DNA of 64,000 nucleotides from Ceratobasidium sp. AG-K. Lineage: Eukaryota > Basidiomycota > Agaricomycetes > Cantharellales > Ceratobasidiaceae. Under the pieces are notes generated by a model. The model made no database searches, had not been told where the DNA came from, and saw only the letters and a program-made list of their open reading frames with translations. How positions within the stretch are numbered: position 1 is the first letter of the stretch; each line of letters begins with the position of its first letter. Positions 43,590-54,959 of this stretch are shown here, piece by piece. Both the position numbers and the translations under genes were made by a program. The DNA is taken from the NCBI GenBank assembly GCA_037039685.1, contig JAWNGF010000004.1, forward strand, positions 2,852,001 through 2,916,000, written 5' to 3'.

Positions 43590-46500
43590 CTACTCTTCAG
43601 TTATAAAAATCTCGTCTACGTCCTGCCAGCTCGCCTTGCCCTTGCCGCCTTGCTTAAAGACGCGCTCACGCTCTGCCCAATACTCGAGTCGTTCGCCCTC
43701 CCTGGATGGCTGCCACACTCGTTCACCACTATCCTCGTCGATCGTTTCCGAAAACCAGCGTGGTTTATGGGGAGGAATCTCGCCGAGCTCTCGCTTGCGG
43801 CGCGTCGCACGTTGAAAGTCTTCCTGCATTGACTTGAGATCATTGGCACGCTCATACCGACCGCCTTCAAATGCACGCTGGTCGGGCCGGATCCGACAGT
43901 CGGTGGGGGGAAGATACGGAGCCAACGTGTCTGGTGGACAATCGTTTAGGGTTATCGCAAACGGCGTGAGGTTGAATGGTGCTGCTGGCTTTTCGGTATT
44001 CTTCCAGAGTAGCAAGTACTGGCTTGCCGAGCTGTCGGCGTCGGGCAGTAAATCTCCGGCCCCGGTCCCGGCGGGTCTCGCGAGCAGCTGGCTGTTCCAC
44101 CGTCCAGCAATCTCCCAAGTCACACGTCCCGATGCGTCTTGAATCGAGCCCTTGATCTCAAAAGAGTCCTTGGCGCGCCAACCCCTGGGCTTGAACGTGA
44201 GCAGACATGTATCGCCCGTGCGGTGGTTGACAACCTGCGGCAAGGTGAGTAATGTTTCGAGTCGTTGGTGATCACTTGCCTTCATGTCCCCATAGTGGTC
44301 AATGGTCGGTTGGCCAACGATGAATCCAGATACGTTGGTCGTCACCTTTTTCCAACTGTAATGCTCGATAACCTTGCCGTGGTTTGTCTCGGGGTCTCCC
44401 TTGGCGCGAGGATAACCTGGTGCCCAGCCCTCTGGTAGCTTTAGATCTGCGTGAGCGACCCCGGTAGGCCTAATCTCGAATGATTTGCCCATGAACTTGT
44501 TCTTGGCGTCGACCTATGTATGTGTTAGCTCACGCCTTCCTTTGAGCCGGCCACCTGACCTCTCCATAATAGTTCCACGAGGGCGATTCTGCCCAGCAGG
44601 CAGACATTGGAGGATGGTGGCTCACTTGCTCAGAGACGTAGCGGTATTGCTTGTCCAATCGGCAATACTCGAATGTCTCACCCTGACAGGACTTAGTCGA
44701 GGAGTGTCGTGTGACAAGAGTACTCACCAGCATTGGGTTAAACGGCTTGGCGATACGACCAATCGTGCTTGAATAGTTGGACATGGCAAAGGCGGCGACG
44801 TATGCGATACGCTTGTGCGCATCGCGTTCATTTGCAGCCGCATCCACTTTGAGATTGTTAGCCAAGCAAATAGGCGCATGTAGTCACGTACAGCACTCTG
44901 AGAACTCCATATCTTCGGCCATTCGTTGGAGCATGCTGGTCGGCTCATTGAAAAACACGGGAAAGCTGATCTTGGTCAAGTCTTTTCCGATGCTCCCCTT
45001 GAGCACGGCCCATAAGCTGACAGGAGGTCGGTTGTCGCTGCCAATAGGTAACCGGTCGCGCAAGTGTGCGTATCCTTGATAAGATTCCTGGTTCACGCTG
45101 GGAGAAACTAGTGTGCTTGGGCGAGGCAGGATTGCCGATGGGAGATTGGAGATTGCTCCACTTTCTATTGCATCAAAAAATTCGTCGTCGGAATCCTCCC
45201 CCAAGAAGCCTTCGGTTTCGGGATCCACAAGCTTGGAGGCAAGGGGAGATCGCAACGGAGAATGGGCAGCTTCTGGCAGGGCGAGTTGAGTGGGAGCATC
45301 GAGTCGTTCGAGACGAGGCGGGGGCAAAGACACGGAAACGGGCGGGCTTTGCTCGGCCACTGGGGCGATAATGTCGATGGTTGCACGGGGGGTAGAAGGA
45401 TCTTCTCCACTCGACCCCAAGAGGGTTCTTAATACGCGCCGCTGCCCCTTGTTGATCTGAACACTCCGGACCAGCTCCCGCTCCACCTGCTCGCTCTGGT
45501 TCGCCAGCGCCACAACATTATCCTCCCACATGCGGCGAGCATCGGCCTCTCGTTCGACCCGAGCTGAAAACCAAGCCTCACGCTCCTCTGTCATGGCGGC
45601 GCACTGGTTGATCGAGTCCTTCAAAGTGAGTAGGCTGCGTTCTAGCGCCGCCTTGACTTCGACGAGCCGGGGCGAAGAGCCGTCGGGTAACACAAGTTGG
45701 TCGAGGAGCTGCCTAGCTAGGTCGACTTCCATTTGCGTGGCACGGTTTTGAAGCTGGAATTGTTCGCCGTGGGGAATTTGGGAAGATTCCGTCGCAGCCG
45801 ATGACACGGAGCGCGAGTCGTCTTCCTGGCTCTCGGCCTCGTTGGTCCCGCCAACTGTGTGCGGAGGCTCTGTCCCAGCAGGAGGTGGTTGATTGATAGA
45901 CTGCCGAGAACGATTGGCGCTATGAGTGGATCGGGCACTCCACCCTCGCAGCATGTCGACGCTTGACCGCAGGCTCTTGGTACGCCGAGAGCTCTCTTGA
46001 GCGCTTTGCATCGATTCTGAATCCGAGTTGGCAGGGGGTTGCTGACCACGCTCCTTTTGCTGGTAGAATTCGATGCTACGGTTGATCATTTGGACCCATC
46101 GGGCGACTTCTCCTGGATGGTTTGCCTTCATGTACCATTTTTGGCCGGCAGAGCCAACAGAGTGACCGGATTGGGCAGAGGGTGCGTGAGCGTGGATCTC
46201 GAAACGAAGCTTGTCGCCCGGAGTGGTCTTTAAGCGAGCAGCTCGCACTGAAACGGCTCCTCGAACGGCCAACCCTTCGTCCTCACGGCTGCGATAATAT
46301 GACAACATATCGTCTTTGAGTACAAACCATCGGGTGTTGTAGCCTTTGGCTACATTGGCATATTTAGACTAGACCGCCTAGTAAGATCACAGTTTTGAGA
46401 ACAGAGTGGTACTTACAAGGTAACCTCGGTAGTTTGGTGGGTCGGTAGATACGGAGCCTATCAAGGTAACGTCTTGATTCAAGTCTAGAGCCATGTTAGA

Positions 46501-47360
46501 AAGTGGAACAAACAGTACTAAATCCTGATCCTTACATTGCCGCAAAAAGACGCGAATACGCTCGCCGTCCTTGTCCTTGTCCCCATCGAGCAGTCCCTTT
46601 CCTTTTTGATCACGGACAAAAACGTCCGCACCAACATGAACGGCAGTTTCGACAAGCGCCTGATCACGTCGTCGGACAGCCTCGTGGAGCAGGGTGGTGC
46701 CTGATGTAGGATCGAGGACAGATAGATCTAGCAGCTTGACCCGGGGGGAGCGGAGGATTTTTAAAAGTTCCAGAGAACCCGATGATGGGGTAGGCAGAGG
46801 CGAGCTGATGTATCGCGAGAGAGCCGTGGTAAAGTGGCGTCGGAATGCTTCTTGAGATTCTAATCATAAGAGTGAGAGGCAGTAGTCTGACGGTATGAGC
46901 GGGCTACCTTGAATGACCTGGCGGGTTCGTTGGTCCTTGGCCACATCAAGAATGGACTGGCCGCGCGAGTCTACCAGGGTATCGTCTGCTCCTTCTTGAT
47001 CCAATAATACCCCAAGAGCATCGATGCGCCCAATTGACGATGCGAGATGGATAGCAGTAAACCCGGAATCGGGAGGGCTAGCAAGGTTTGGCGATATGTA
47101 TTTGTTTGCAAGCACGCATTCGATCGTATCGCCTGTGGAACGTCAACCATGGTTGACTGATACAGTATAACGCACTCACATGTTGCACTTCGAACGGCAA
47201 AGTGAACGATGGTCGCCGCTTTACCATCGGGATCCGCACTAGGCTGGTTGCTTGTCCTGGACGGACGAAGGTCGTGAAGGAAACCCTGGATCTGGGCGAC
47301 GTCACCACCGCGAAGCGCAGCCAACAGTTTGACCTGCCATAATGGATCTGCTAGTGCCAT
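43590..47360 (-). CDS. OSH1: oxysterol-binding protein Osh1-type (ankyrin, PH, FFAT, ORD)
   Basis: This is a lipid-transfer protein working at membrane contact sites. Ankyrin repeats come first ([57 protein letters not shown]). The PH domain follows ([45 protein letters not shown]). Next is a long Ser-rich and coiled-coil middle part. A clear FFAT motif EFFDAIE in an acidic context, for binding the ER protein VAP/Scs2, follows. The sterol/PI4P-binding ORD domain is last, with signature [15 protein letters not shown], then [10 protein letters not shown] and [20 protein letters not shown]. It ends [15 protein letters not shown] at 43590. The start at 47360 ([11 protein letters not shown]) is the first in-frame Met; a short upstream exon is possible. 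The gene lies about 130 bases from the end of a Tc1-type element, which may sit in its promoter. Confidence 0.93.
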
Positions 47361-47894
47361 TGAGATAAATCATGAGATGTAGTTACAAGAGCTTACGGCT
47401 TGCCTTGAGCGGAAGGCCCAGCCATAGGAGTCGAGCTGGAGGTTGAGGTTTATCACCAGAGTCGGGCCTAGAATGGGTTGTTCGAATTGTTACACTGAGC
47501 CAAAAATGAAATGCACACGTGACCTATTTTGGCGTGCAATCTCAGTGACGCTCGCTCAGTCAGTCGAATCGCTTAGAGTTTCTAATAGAAAGTGTGCGAA
47601 TGTACTTGTAGATCGCATATACACAATATAAGCTTGCTACGTGATAAAATGAGTGGAATAAAACAAAATTAGTGGATTAGTAGCTGTGCATTTCTTTTTT
47701 GGGTTTACTCAAGAATTCCGCCCCACATACTTTCAGCACGGCCCACGACATAATTCCGACCATCCTTCGTGTTCTATCCAACTATATAACTTCTTCTCAT
47801 GCCAAAGTACGCCTCCGAAGCCACTAAAGATTGTGTTGTTGATTCATCAGCAAAAGCAACACATCTACAGCAGTCTATACTGGAGCCTCCAACT

Positions 47895-48200
47895 CAGCAA
47901 AAAGTGAAAATGCTCTGGAGCACATGAGGGCTCCGAAGTGCTCCTTAGGCTCCTGGAGCGCTCAGGAGCATGTGATTGTGATGCTCCCAGTGCACTCCAG
48001 AGCCTATGCAGCACGTCTGTAAAAAGGGACAGACCTAATCAGCACTAATTGGCACTAATAACAATTATCGCAACATTCAGCAAGCCTAATTAGGGCTGAT
48101 TAGTGCCGATTAGCACTGGTTAGCCAGACCTTTTTTCAGACAGCACTCCCAAGCAAAACCCCGGCTCCAGGGCGCACTGGAGCATTTTCAATTTTTGCTG
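47895..48200. repeat. fold-back element with a second fold-back inside
   Basis: The outer arms begin CAGCAAAAA and share TGAAAATGCTC near each end. Inside, 48014-48145 is a second inverted repeat with CTG(T/A)AAAAAGG at its ends and AATCAGCACTAAT(T)GGCACTAAT-type arms. Non-coding. The sequence CAGCAC flanks the inner repeat on both sides, hinting at an imperfect target duplication of hAT type. Confidence 0.6.
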
Positions 48201-48849
48201 AGCAAAGCTATAAGTTTCTATAGAGTGCTCTTTAGCAGCCCATAGATTTGCAGGCTCCAGCATAGACATCTATAGCCCCCATAGACATGTCTGTTATTCC
48301 TGATGATTGGTGCAATGCAGGGGAGCAGTGTTCTGACATTGGAGCTGAGCTTGGGATTCATCCCAGTACTGCATGCCATATTTACTCAAAGTACCATGAA
48401 ACAGAGGATTTTGACTATATAGCCCCAAAGACAGGATGTCCATGCAAAATTGCAGATCAAGGGGTCACCACAGCCAAGCTGGTGCTTGCATGAGACCTGT
48501 CAAAATCAGTGGCTGAAGTCCAGTGGGAAATGTTTCCAGAAATCACCACTCAAACTCTCTGAAATCATCTACACAACACTGGTCTTCACACTCATATTGC
48601 CTGCCCTGTTCCTCACCTCAGTAACAAAACCAAAAATTTGTGCTTAGCATGGGCTCAAGTGCATTGCATATGGTCAGAAAATCAATGGCAGCATGTCTTA
48701 TTTTCAGACAAGTCTATCTTCAAGATTTCAACTCAAAAGGCCACCAACATGTCTGGAGATTTGATGTACAGGCTCTAGATTCTAGGTACACAAAGAAGAC
48801 AGTCAAACATGGGAGAGGGAGTGTGGCTGTGTGGGGGGTTATTTCTGCA

Positions 48850-49294
48850 TGTCACAACCTTTTCTTGTTCCCCCTTTCTTGTCTGTTTGCCTTGTGTTTG
48901 GTCTTGTTCTGCTTGCCTTGGCGCATTTAGTCGCATTTCTGTAAGCCATGATTGTGGGACATGCCTGCCTGGCATGTCCTCTCTTTGCCTTGTTCTCCAT
49001 GGACTTATCATGTCTCCTTTGTCTTGCCTGTGCTTCTCTCTGACTCTTGCTTTTTCCTTGTTCTCTCCCTCTTGTTGCCTTCTATCTATTGTACATAGCC
49101 ACACTAGATAGTATATATACCAGCAACATGGGTCTTGTCTCTGCAAGACTTGTTCTCTTGTTGTTTTCCCCAATCACTTATCACATGACTCACTTAGGCC
49201 TTAGAGCCATACATTCAACCTTTGTCGTTGTCCCAACCCCCATCCTCACCACCTGTGGAGTCTTGGCCTCCAAGGTTTGGCTAGGGTTATGACA
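48850..49294 (+). repeat. solo LTR of the Ty3/gypsy family (445 bp), with target duplication
   Basis: It begins TGTCACAACC and ends GGGTTATGACA. CTGCA stands immediately before (48845-48849) and after (49295-49299), a perfect 5-bp target duplication. The same LTR ends the plus-strand gypsy copy (54960-55377) and the minus-strand one (57915-58360). It splits the Tc1 transposase reading frame, so the gypsy insertion is younger than the inner Tc1 element, and internal recombination then left one LTR. Confidence 0.93.
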
Positions 49295-49399
49295 CTGCAG
49301 ATGGTGTTGGACCACTCATGCATATCACAGGTGTGCTTACAGAGGAGAAATATATGTCACCAAACTCCTCTGATGCTAACAAGCACCAGTTTGCTCATA

Positions 49400-49478
49400 C
49401 ATGCTTGCTTGGGTAAAGGAGCACTCAGGAGCACCTGAGAGGCTGTGCAATTGGTGCTCCTATACCCAAACAAGCATG
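49400..49478. repeat. 79-bp fold-back inserted in the transposase
   Basis: CATGCTTGCTTGGGTA at the left and its near-perfect reverse complement TACCCAAACAAGCATG at the right enclose about 45 bases with GGAGCAC motifs. It lies inside the transposase coding sequence and introduces an in-frame stop. Confidence 0.65.
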
Positions 49479-50082
49479 CACAAGGTAATTGGCACTCATG
49501 AGCCCAAAAGAGAACCAATGGATTTGCTCAAGCATTCAGATTCTAAGTGATGCACTCCCCAACTACCTCCCAACACTTTCCACTCTGCAATCAGGACATA
49601 CTTATCTGCATGACAATGACCTGAAGCATACTTCCAAGCTGGCCACAATGTGGATGGCTTCAAATTTGATCCCAGTGCTTCCTTGGCCCTCATATAACCT
49701 GGATATGAACATAATTGAGCATGTTTGGGCCATGCTAGAACACTGGGTCTGTTGCCAACCAATCCTACCCCACAACAGTGCCAAGCTATGGGAGGCATTG
49801 AAGGAGGAGTGGGAGGGGATTGAGGTGGCAACAATTGCCAACCTGTATGCTTCTATGGTTAACAGAGTGGATGACCTGATACAAGAGAAGGGTGGAAAGA
49901 CTCACTACTAGCATTTGTATGTTTGCCTATATGTAATTTAATGTGTTGTGAAGATTTCTTTCCAGTTGGGTGGAAAATCAGACAAACCCAAAAAAGAAAT
50001 GCACAGCTGCTGATCCACTAATAGTGTGTTGTACAGCTCATTTTGTCATGTAGCAAGCTTATATTGTGTATACAATTAAAAG

Positions 50083-50538
50083 TGTTGTAAGCTTCTTCTT
50101 GGTGGCTATGAGACAAGCCGCAAGGGAGAGTGGACAGCACTAAGACCTAAGATACCTCTTGAATCACACCACACTTAAGTGGCTGTAGACTCTTCAGGGT
50201 AGGGGTGGTTCAGAGTGTCAATCAAAGGGAATGTTTGACAAGACAAAACAAGCTGGGGTTACCAGGCTTGTTGGACCTCTATATATAAACAGAAAGGAGG
50301 TTGAGTCATACAAAGCACAGCCACATGAGTCATACAGTCAAGCCAGTCAGGAGTGTCCATGTGAGTCATGCTGTATGAACAGACATGACTTGTACAAAGC
50401 ACAGCCGTGTTACCCAATGTAACAGGATAACCACAAGGACATGGCAACGCAGCAAAATGGAAACAACAAAGCAAACACAAGGCAAGTACAGGCAGGCAGG
50501 ACACAGATGAGTCCAATGGAGAGAGCTAGCTTGCAACA
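50083..50538 (+). repeat. solo LTR of a second family (456 bp)
   Basis: It begins TGTTGTAAGCT and ends AGCTTGCAACA, forming imperfect terminal inverted repeats. Flanks AAAAG and AAAAA resemble a 5-bp target duplication with one change. A TATA-like CTCTATATATAAACAG sits near 50277. A related sequence with CTCTATATATACTCAG occurs near 57152-57168, so at least two copies of this family are present. Confidence 0.65.
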
Positions 50539-50655
50539 AAAAATACATTCACACTTTCCATTAGCAACTCTAAGTGGTTCAGCTGACTGAGTGAGCATTG
50601 CTGAGATTGCACACCAAAACAGGTCACATGTGCATTTCTTTTTTGGCTCAGTGTA

Positions 50656-51508
50656 TGTGTTGATTTCTGTGGGTAAAGTGTCATAACCTGTAGTGTAATG
50701 GGTAGCACAGCCACACTATCCAGCATTTGTTGTGCAGTAGATACTATGCAGGTGCAGCACTCTGCAAATGTGTAAAATACCAGTTTTTGGTATCAAGGTG
50801 TCCAATTTCAATATCATTACCTTTCTGGACAGGATTTAGTAACATTTATATCAATTTTTGGGACAACTTATGCCACCACTTTGTTTTTCAAATTTCAGAA
50901 TCCAATCTGAGGCCTCAAACATGAGGATAAAGTTGGGGACATCCATGATCATCCATGCAAATTGCATGTGACACCCAAAGTTCCATGTATGGGATCTTCA
51001 CTCTGGTTCTTGACAAGGAGGAGGCTTACACATCAGCAAAAACCCAGAAAGCTTGGGAGTGCTTTAAATCCTCATACTCCCATAATGACAATCCAAATTC
51101 CAAAGGCCTCCAAAGGCTTTGGAATCTGGATGCCAAGTTTCAGAGCACTCCAAACCCACCTGGGTTGATTTAGATCACCCATGGCTGCTCCAAATCACTC
51201 CAAATCACCCCAGTGGTCCCCAAATCACCTGAGATACATTGGTCATATCAGTGATGGAACCCTGTAGGTTGATTAAACAAGGTTCTAATTGAACATTCAT
51301 TCCAAATTTACCAAATTTGGCCATTTTTCATCAAAAAGACTTGCATCTGGGAAAGTATTTTGCAAATATCTCGCTCATTTCTTGTCCAAATGAGGTTTGG
51401 TTACCATATTTGGGAAGCCTGGGGCTGTGCGCACCTGCTGACAAATTTTGATGAATTTGAAATTCCAACAATGGAAGGTGATTTAGATCCACCTGGATTG
51501 TAACATGC
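50656..51508. other. AT-rich, CpG-poor repeat-like sequence
   Basis: This 850-base piece lies between the Tc1 nest and the decayed gypsy copy. It has no coding sequence. Motifs such as CTCCAAATCACTCCAAATCA are internally repeated (about 51190-51215). It may be the remains of an unidentified repeat. Confidence 0.35.
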
Positions 51509-54112
51509 AAATAGCAGCCTTAGAAGCAGTTACCAGTGATTCAGAGTCAGGAAAGGCAGCAACTGAGGGGAGTGTCAGGCACCCTAAAGTCAGAATTAGA
51601 TTGTATTGTCCTGGAGAATTGCAATCAGTCTGTAAAAAAATTATATCTTTGTTCCACCCAATATGCATACCAACTCTGTGTGCCAATCATGATCAGATGC
51701 CTAACACACAATCTCATAACAACTTCCATGATTGATTCAGGAGCCTCTGGAAACTTTATCAACAGTGAATATATCAAAACACACAAAATCCCCACAAAAA
51801 GAAGGAAATAGCTTGAAGGGTCCAAGTCATTGATGGAAGACCCATTTTGAATGGACTGATTAATCAGGAAGTCACTTTCCAGATCATCATGAATGATCAC
51901 ATAGAAGAAATCACATGCAGAGTAGCACCTCTGGGACAACACACCATAGTCTTGGGAATCCCATGGCTAAAGAAGCACAACCCCAAAATCAACTGGACAA
52001 AGGGTATTTTGGAATTTAAGTCAGACTTCTGCACAACAGAATGTTTGTGTGAAGAAGTAAACGGTCTAGAACAGGGAGTGGTTGGTCAATTACCTGAGAT
52101 CTACAAGGAATTTGCATCTGTTTTCAATGGAAAACAAGCAGACAAACTACCCCCACATTGTCCCTATGACCTAAAAATTGAACTAGAACCAGGGACCAAA
52201 CCAAAAATCAGACCAGTCTAGTCATGGACCAGGGAAGAAGATACTGTTTTGAAGAAATGGATTGTCAAAAACCTGGCAAAAAGATTCATAGTCCCATCCA
52301 CCTCTCAATGAGCATCTCCAGTGATGTCTGTCAACAGGAAGGATATTGATGGCATTCCCCAACTGCTGTGTATATGCATGGATTACCAATGTATGAATCT
52401 AAACACCAATAAGAATTGCTATTCCCTCCCCACAACCAATGATTTGATAGAAATAGGGAAAGGAGCCAAGATCTTCACCAAGTTGGACCTGAAGTCAGGG
52501 TATAACCTGGTACAAGTTGCCAATGAACATGTATGCAAAACAGCTTTCAGAACCAGATATGGACTTTTTGAATTGAGGTTCATGCCTTTTGGCCTTACAA
52601 ACACACCAGCTGCATTCCAGAACATGATGGATGCAGAATTCAGGGATATCAAGGATGTCTATGTCAAGATCTACATTGATGATATCCTAATCTTCTCCAA
52701 GGAAGAAGAAAAACACCTGGAACACATTAAAGAAGTCCTCTGGTGCTTGCAAAGATTGGGACTCTACAGTTCCCTGAAGAAATGTTCTTTCCATGTGTGC
52801 AAAGTGGATTATTTGGGCCTGGTCATCTTGTGAGAGGAAATAGAAATGCAACACAAAAAAGTAACAGCAAGATAGGAATGGCCAATGCCAAAGAACATCA
52901 CAGATGCACAAACATTCTTTGGATTTGCAAACTTCTACTGAAGATTCATCAAGAACTACACCATATCACAAGACCCCTCTATGACCTGACCATGAAAGGA
53001 AGAACATGGGAGTGGACATAAGAAGCAGAAGCAAGTTTCAAGAGCCAAATCAAGGAATTCATGAAGGCACCAATCCTGGCCCTGCCCAATCAAGACAAAG
53101 GGTTCATCATTGAGTGCAACACCTCAGACAAGGCAATGGGCACAATTCTCAGCCAGTATGGGACTAACAACAAACTACACCCTGTTGCCTTTGTGTCCAA
53201 AAGCCTATCCCCAGAGGAACAAAACTATGATATTTTTGACAAAGAACTCCAAGCAATCATCAAAGCTTTCAAGGAATGGTGACACCTAATGGAGGGAACA
53301 GAAAAACCAGACTCCTGATCATGGATCACAAAAATGTGGAATACTTCATGAGATCCAAGGTGTTGACCAAATGGAAAACTGCTGGGTGGTGTTCCTATTG
53401 GAATTCAACTTTAAGATTCAGGACAGGGCTGGTGGCCTAAGGGTGAAAGCAGATGCATTAAGTGGGTGGAGCAACCATGACCTAGAAGCAGGGTGATGCC
53501 TCAAAAGCCCCTACTTCCACTGCAAGTGTTGATGAACCTGGCAGAAGAAAAACCCTCAGGCATGACATTGTCAGCAGACATTCATGAGGAGATCAAGGAC
53601 CAAACCCAGAAGGATGACCATGTACAATCTATTCTGGCCTTCCTCAGCAACCAGCCAGAGAAAGCCCCTGCAACAGCCCAGATGGAGTTTGAGAATAGGA
53701 AGATCAGAAATGATATCTTGTACTGGGAAGGCTGAATCTACATCCCTAGCAATAATGAAATCAAAAGACAGATTCTGGAACTCCACCATGACAAAAAGGC
53801 AGCAGGACATATGGGTCAGGCAAAGACATTAGAACTAATCAAACAAGAATATTGGAGGTTGTCTATGAAGGCATACATCAACAAATACATATCATCCTGT
53901 GATTTGTGCCAGGCTAGTAAACACATCCATCAACAACCCTTATGAGTACTACAACCACTGGACCTCCCTTGGAAGCTATGGCAGCATATCACCATTGATA
54001 TGATCATCAAAATACCCATGTCAAAAGGACCAGATTCAATATTGGTCATTGTTGACACCCTCACCAAAATGGCTCATTTCATCCCCTGCTCAGATGACAG
54101 TGTTCAGTAGCT
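51509..54112 (+). pseudogene. gypsy gag-pol remnant
   Basis: The readable order is the gag end QIAALEAVTSDSESGKA, then protease with MIDSGASGNFINS, then RT with LDLKSGYNLVQV, FRTRYGLFELRFMPFGLT and the intact catalytic box YIDD (in KIYIDDILIF). RNase H follows with DKGFIIECNTSDKAMG and YDIFDKELQAI. The zinc-binding part of integrase has HHDKKAAGHMGQAKT and YISSCDLCQ, and the first catalytic strand SILVIVDTLTKMAHF comes last. At least ten stops or shifts break it. It is more than 70% like the minus-strand copy by eye, so the two belong to one family. Confidence 0.9.
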
Positions 54113-54829
54113 CATAAGATGCAAAAAGTTCATGCCATACTGTCAAGATGCCTCAAGGTATCACAATTGACAATACTGAAAGAGGAATCCTTGAAATACT
54201 GCTCAAAAGATATTCTCTGACATGTGCACAGTACTTTGGGTGTCATTACTCCCTTTTGAGCTGTCTGATCAAGCTGAAAATTGGTGGATAAACACTTTGA
54301 TACAGCATGTATTGGTTGGAACAAAGAGGACAACAATCCCATGGCTGGAATCACTAGTGCATGTGGCGCTTTTCAGGGATAACTCCGTGTTTCATCATTA
54401 TAATGATTTCAGGACTTGCTGTTATGAGATTGAGGCCTGTTTACCGAAATCCTATTATTAAACTAGGTCTTCGCGCATCGTCTGGTAGTAAGAACATGCA
54501 GATTGGTGAAGATCCCATAAAGATAGCTCCCAACTTGGGATGCTAAGATTTGCTTGCAGTATTTAATCAATAGCTCACTCAAGTAAATTATCTAGAGGAC
54601 ATTTCTGGTACCATTGGAAAGCCCTAGGTGAGCTCTACCAACTGGTGCTCTCAACCCATCAATGTGGTGAGTTGCTTGCCATGGGCCACAGATCCATGCG
54701 CAGTCCCATGCTTTTTCCAGCCAACTGAGCTTGTCCCTTGGCTCAAGTCTGGGGGAGAGGCAAGAGTCCCACACAAGTATTCCCAGGATCCTGGCAGCAT
54801 AAGACTTGTATTGCCAACTCTAACCTAAT
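54113..54829. other. segment replacing the integrase-chromodomain part of the gypsy copy
   Basis: Where the minus-strand copy has the integrase core and chromodomain, this copy has about 700 bases with no match that I can see. Short frames only. It is either an unrelated insertion with a deletion or extremely decayed sequence. Confidence 0.4.
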
Positions 54830-54943
54830 GGATGAGGACAAGAAGGAATGTTATGGCCAACAGTCTGGGTCTGGAACTGTTGACAACCCTTTCATCCTGT
54901 AGGAAGCTGGAGAGGAGTGTGTGCTGGTAGAGGCACCAGAAAC

Positions 54944-54959
54944 CTAGGAGGGGGGGTAC
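54944..54959 (+). other. polypurine tract of the plus-strand gypsy copy
   Basis: TAGGAGGGGGGGTAC precedes the LTR start TGTCACAACC. The minus-strand copy has the equivalent AGAAGGGGGGGTAG. Confidence 0.75.

Larger units (their letters stand above)
48287..49911 (+). pseudogene. Tc1/mariner DDE transposase, interrupted
   Basis: Pieces of a Tc1-like transposase lie in order but in different frames. The N-terminal helix-turn-helix is at 48287-48493 (DIGAELGIHPSTACHIYSKY). A middle piece with the first catalytic Asp follows in LFSDKSIFKIS, near 48700. After the solo LTR comes GPLMHITGVLTEEKYMS (49300-49360). The C-terminal piece (to 49911) has YLHDNDLKHTSK with the second Asp and PWPSYNLDMNIIEHVWAMLE with the third acidic residue as Glu. 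Besides the two insertions there are internal stops (for example after KICA near 48645), so the enzyme is dead. Confidence 0.85.
47620..50070 (+). mobile_element. inner Tc1/mariner element, nested and disrupted
   Basis: The terminal inverted repeats start CACAATATAAGCTTGCTAC at 47622 and match the reverse complement ending at 50068 for about 90 bases, up to GCATTTCTTTTTTGGGTTT. TA at 47620-47621 and 50069-50070 flank it. It carries a broken transposase and has been hit by a 445-bp gypsy solo LTR (48850-49294), a small fold-back (49400-49478) and, on its left, a 306-bp fold-back (47895-48200). Confidence 0.85.
47491..50655. mobile_element. outer Tc1/mariner-type element with about 125-bp terminal inverted repeats
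   Basis: The left end (47493 on) and the reverse complement of the right end (to 50653) match over about 125 bases. Both begin CACTGAGCC, followed by A-rich sequence, ATGCACA(C/T)GTGACC, then CTCAGTCAG and CTTAGAGTT. TA dinucleotides at 47491-47492 and 50654-50655 flank it as expected for a Tc1/mariner insertion. Nothing of its own transposase is left: the interior is a second Tc1/mariner element (47622-50068) and a solo LTR (50083-50538). It is either a non-autonomous element or its middle was lost when the others inserted. Confidence 0.78.

Noticed and set aside
50679..50690. TGTCATAACC as the start of a 5' LTR for the plus-strand gypsy copy
   Set aside because: Only about ten bases match the family LTR; the following sequence does not, so the copy is treated as 5' truncated.
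51100..51500. Possible fold-back with GGTGATTTAGATC-type ends
   Set aside because: The two ends match only partly and in a pattern that could be direct or inverted; not strong enough to call an element.
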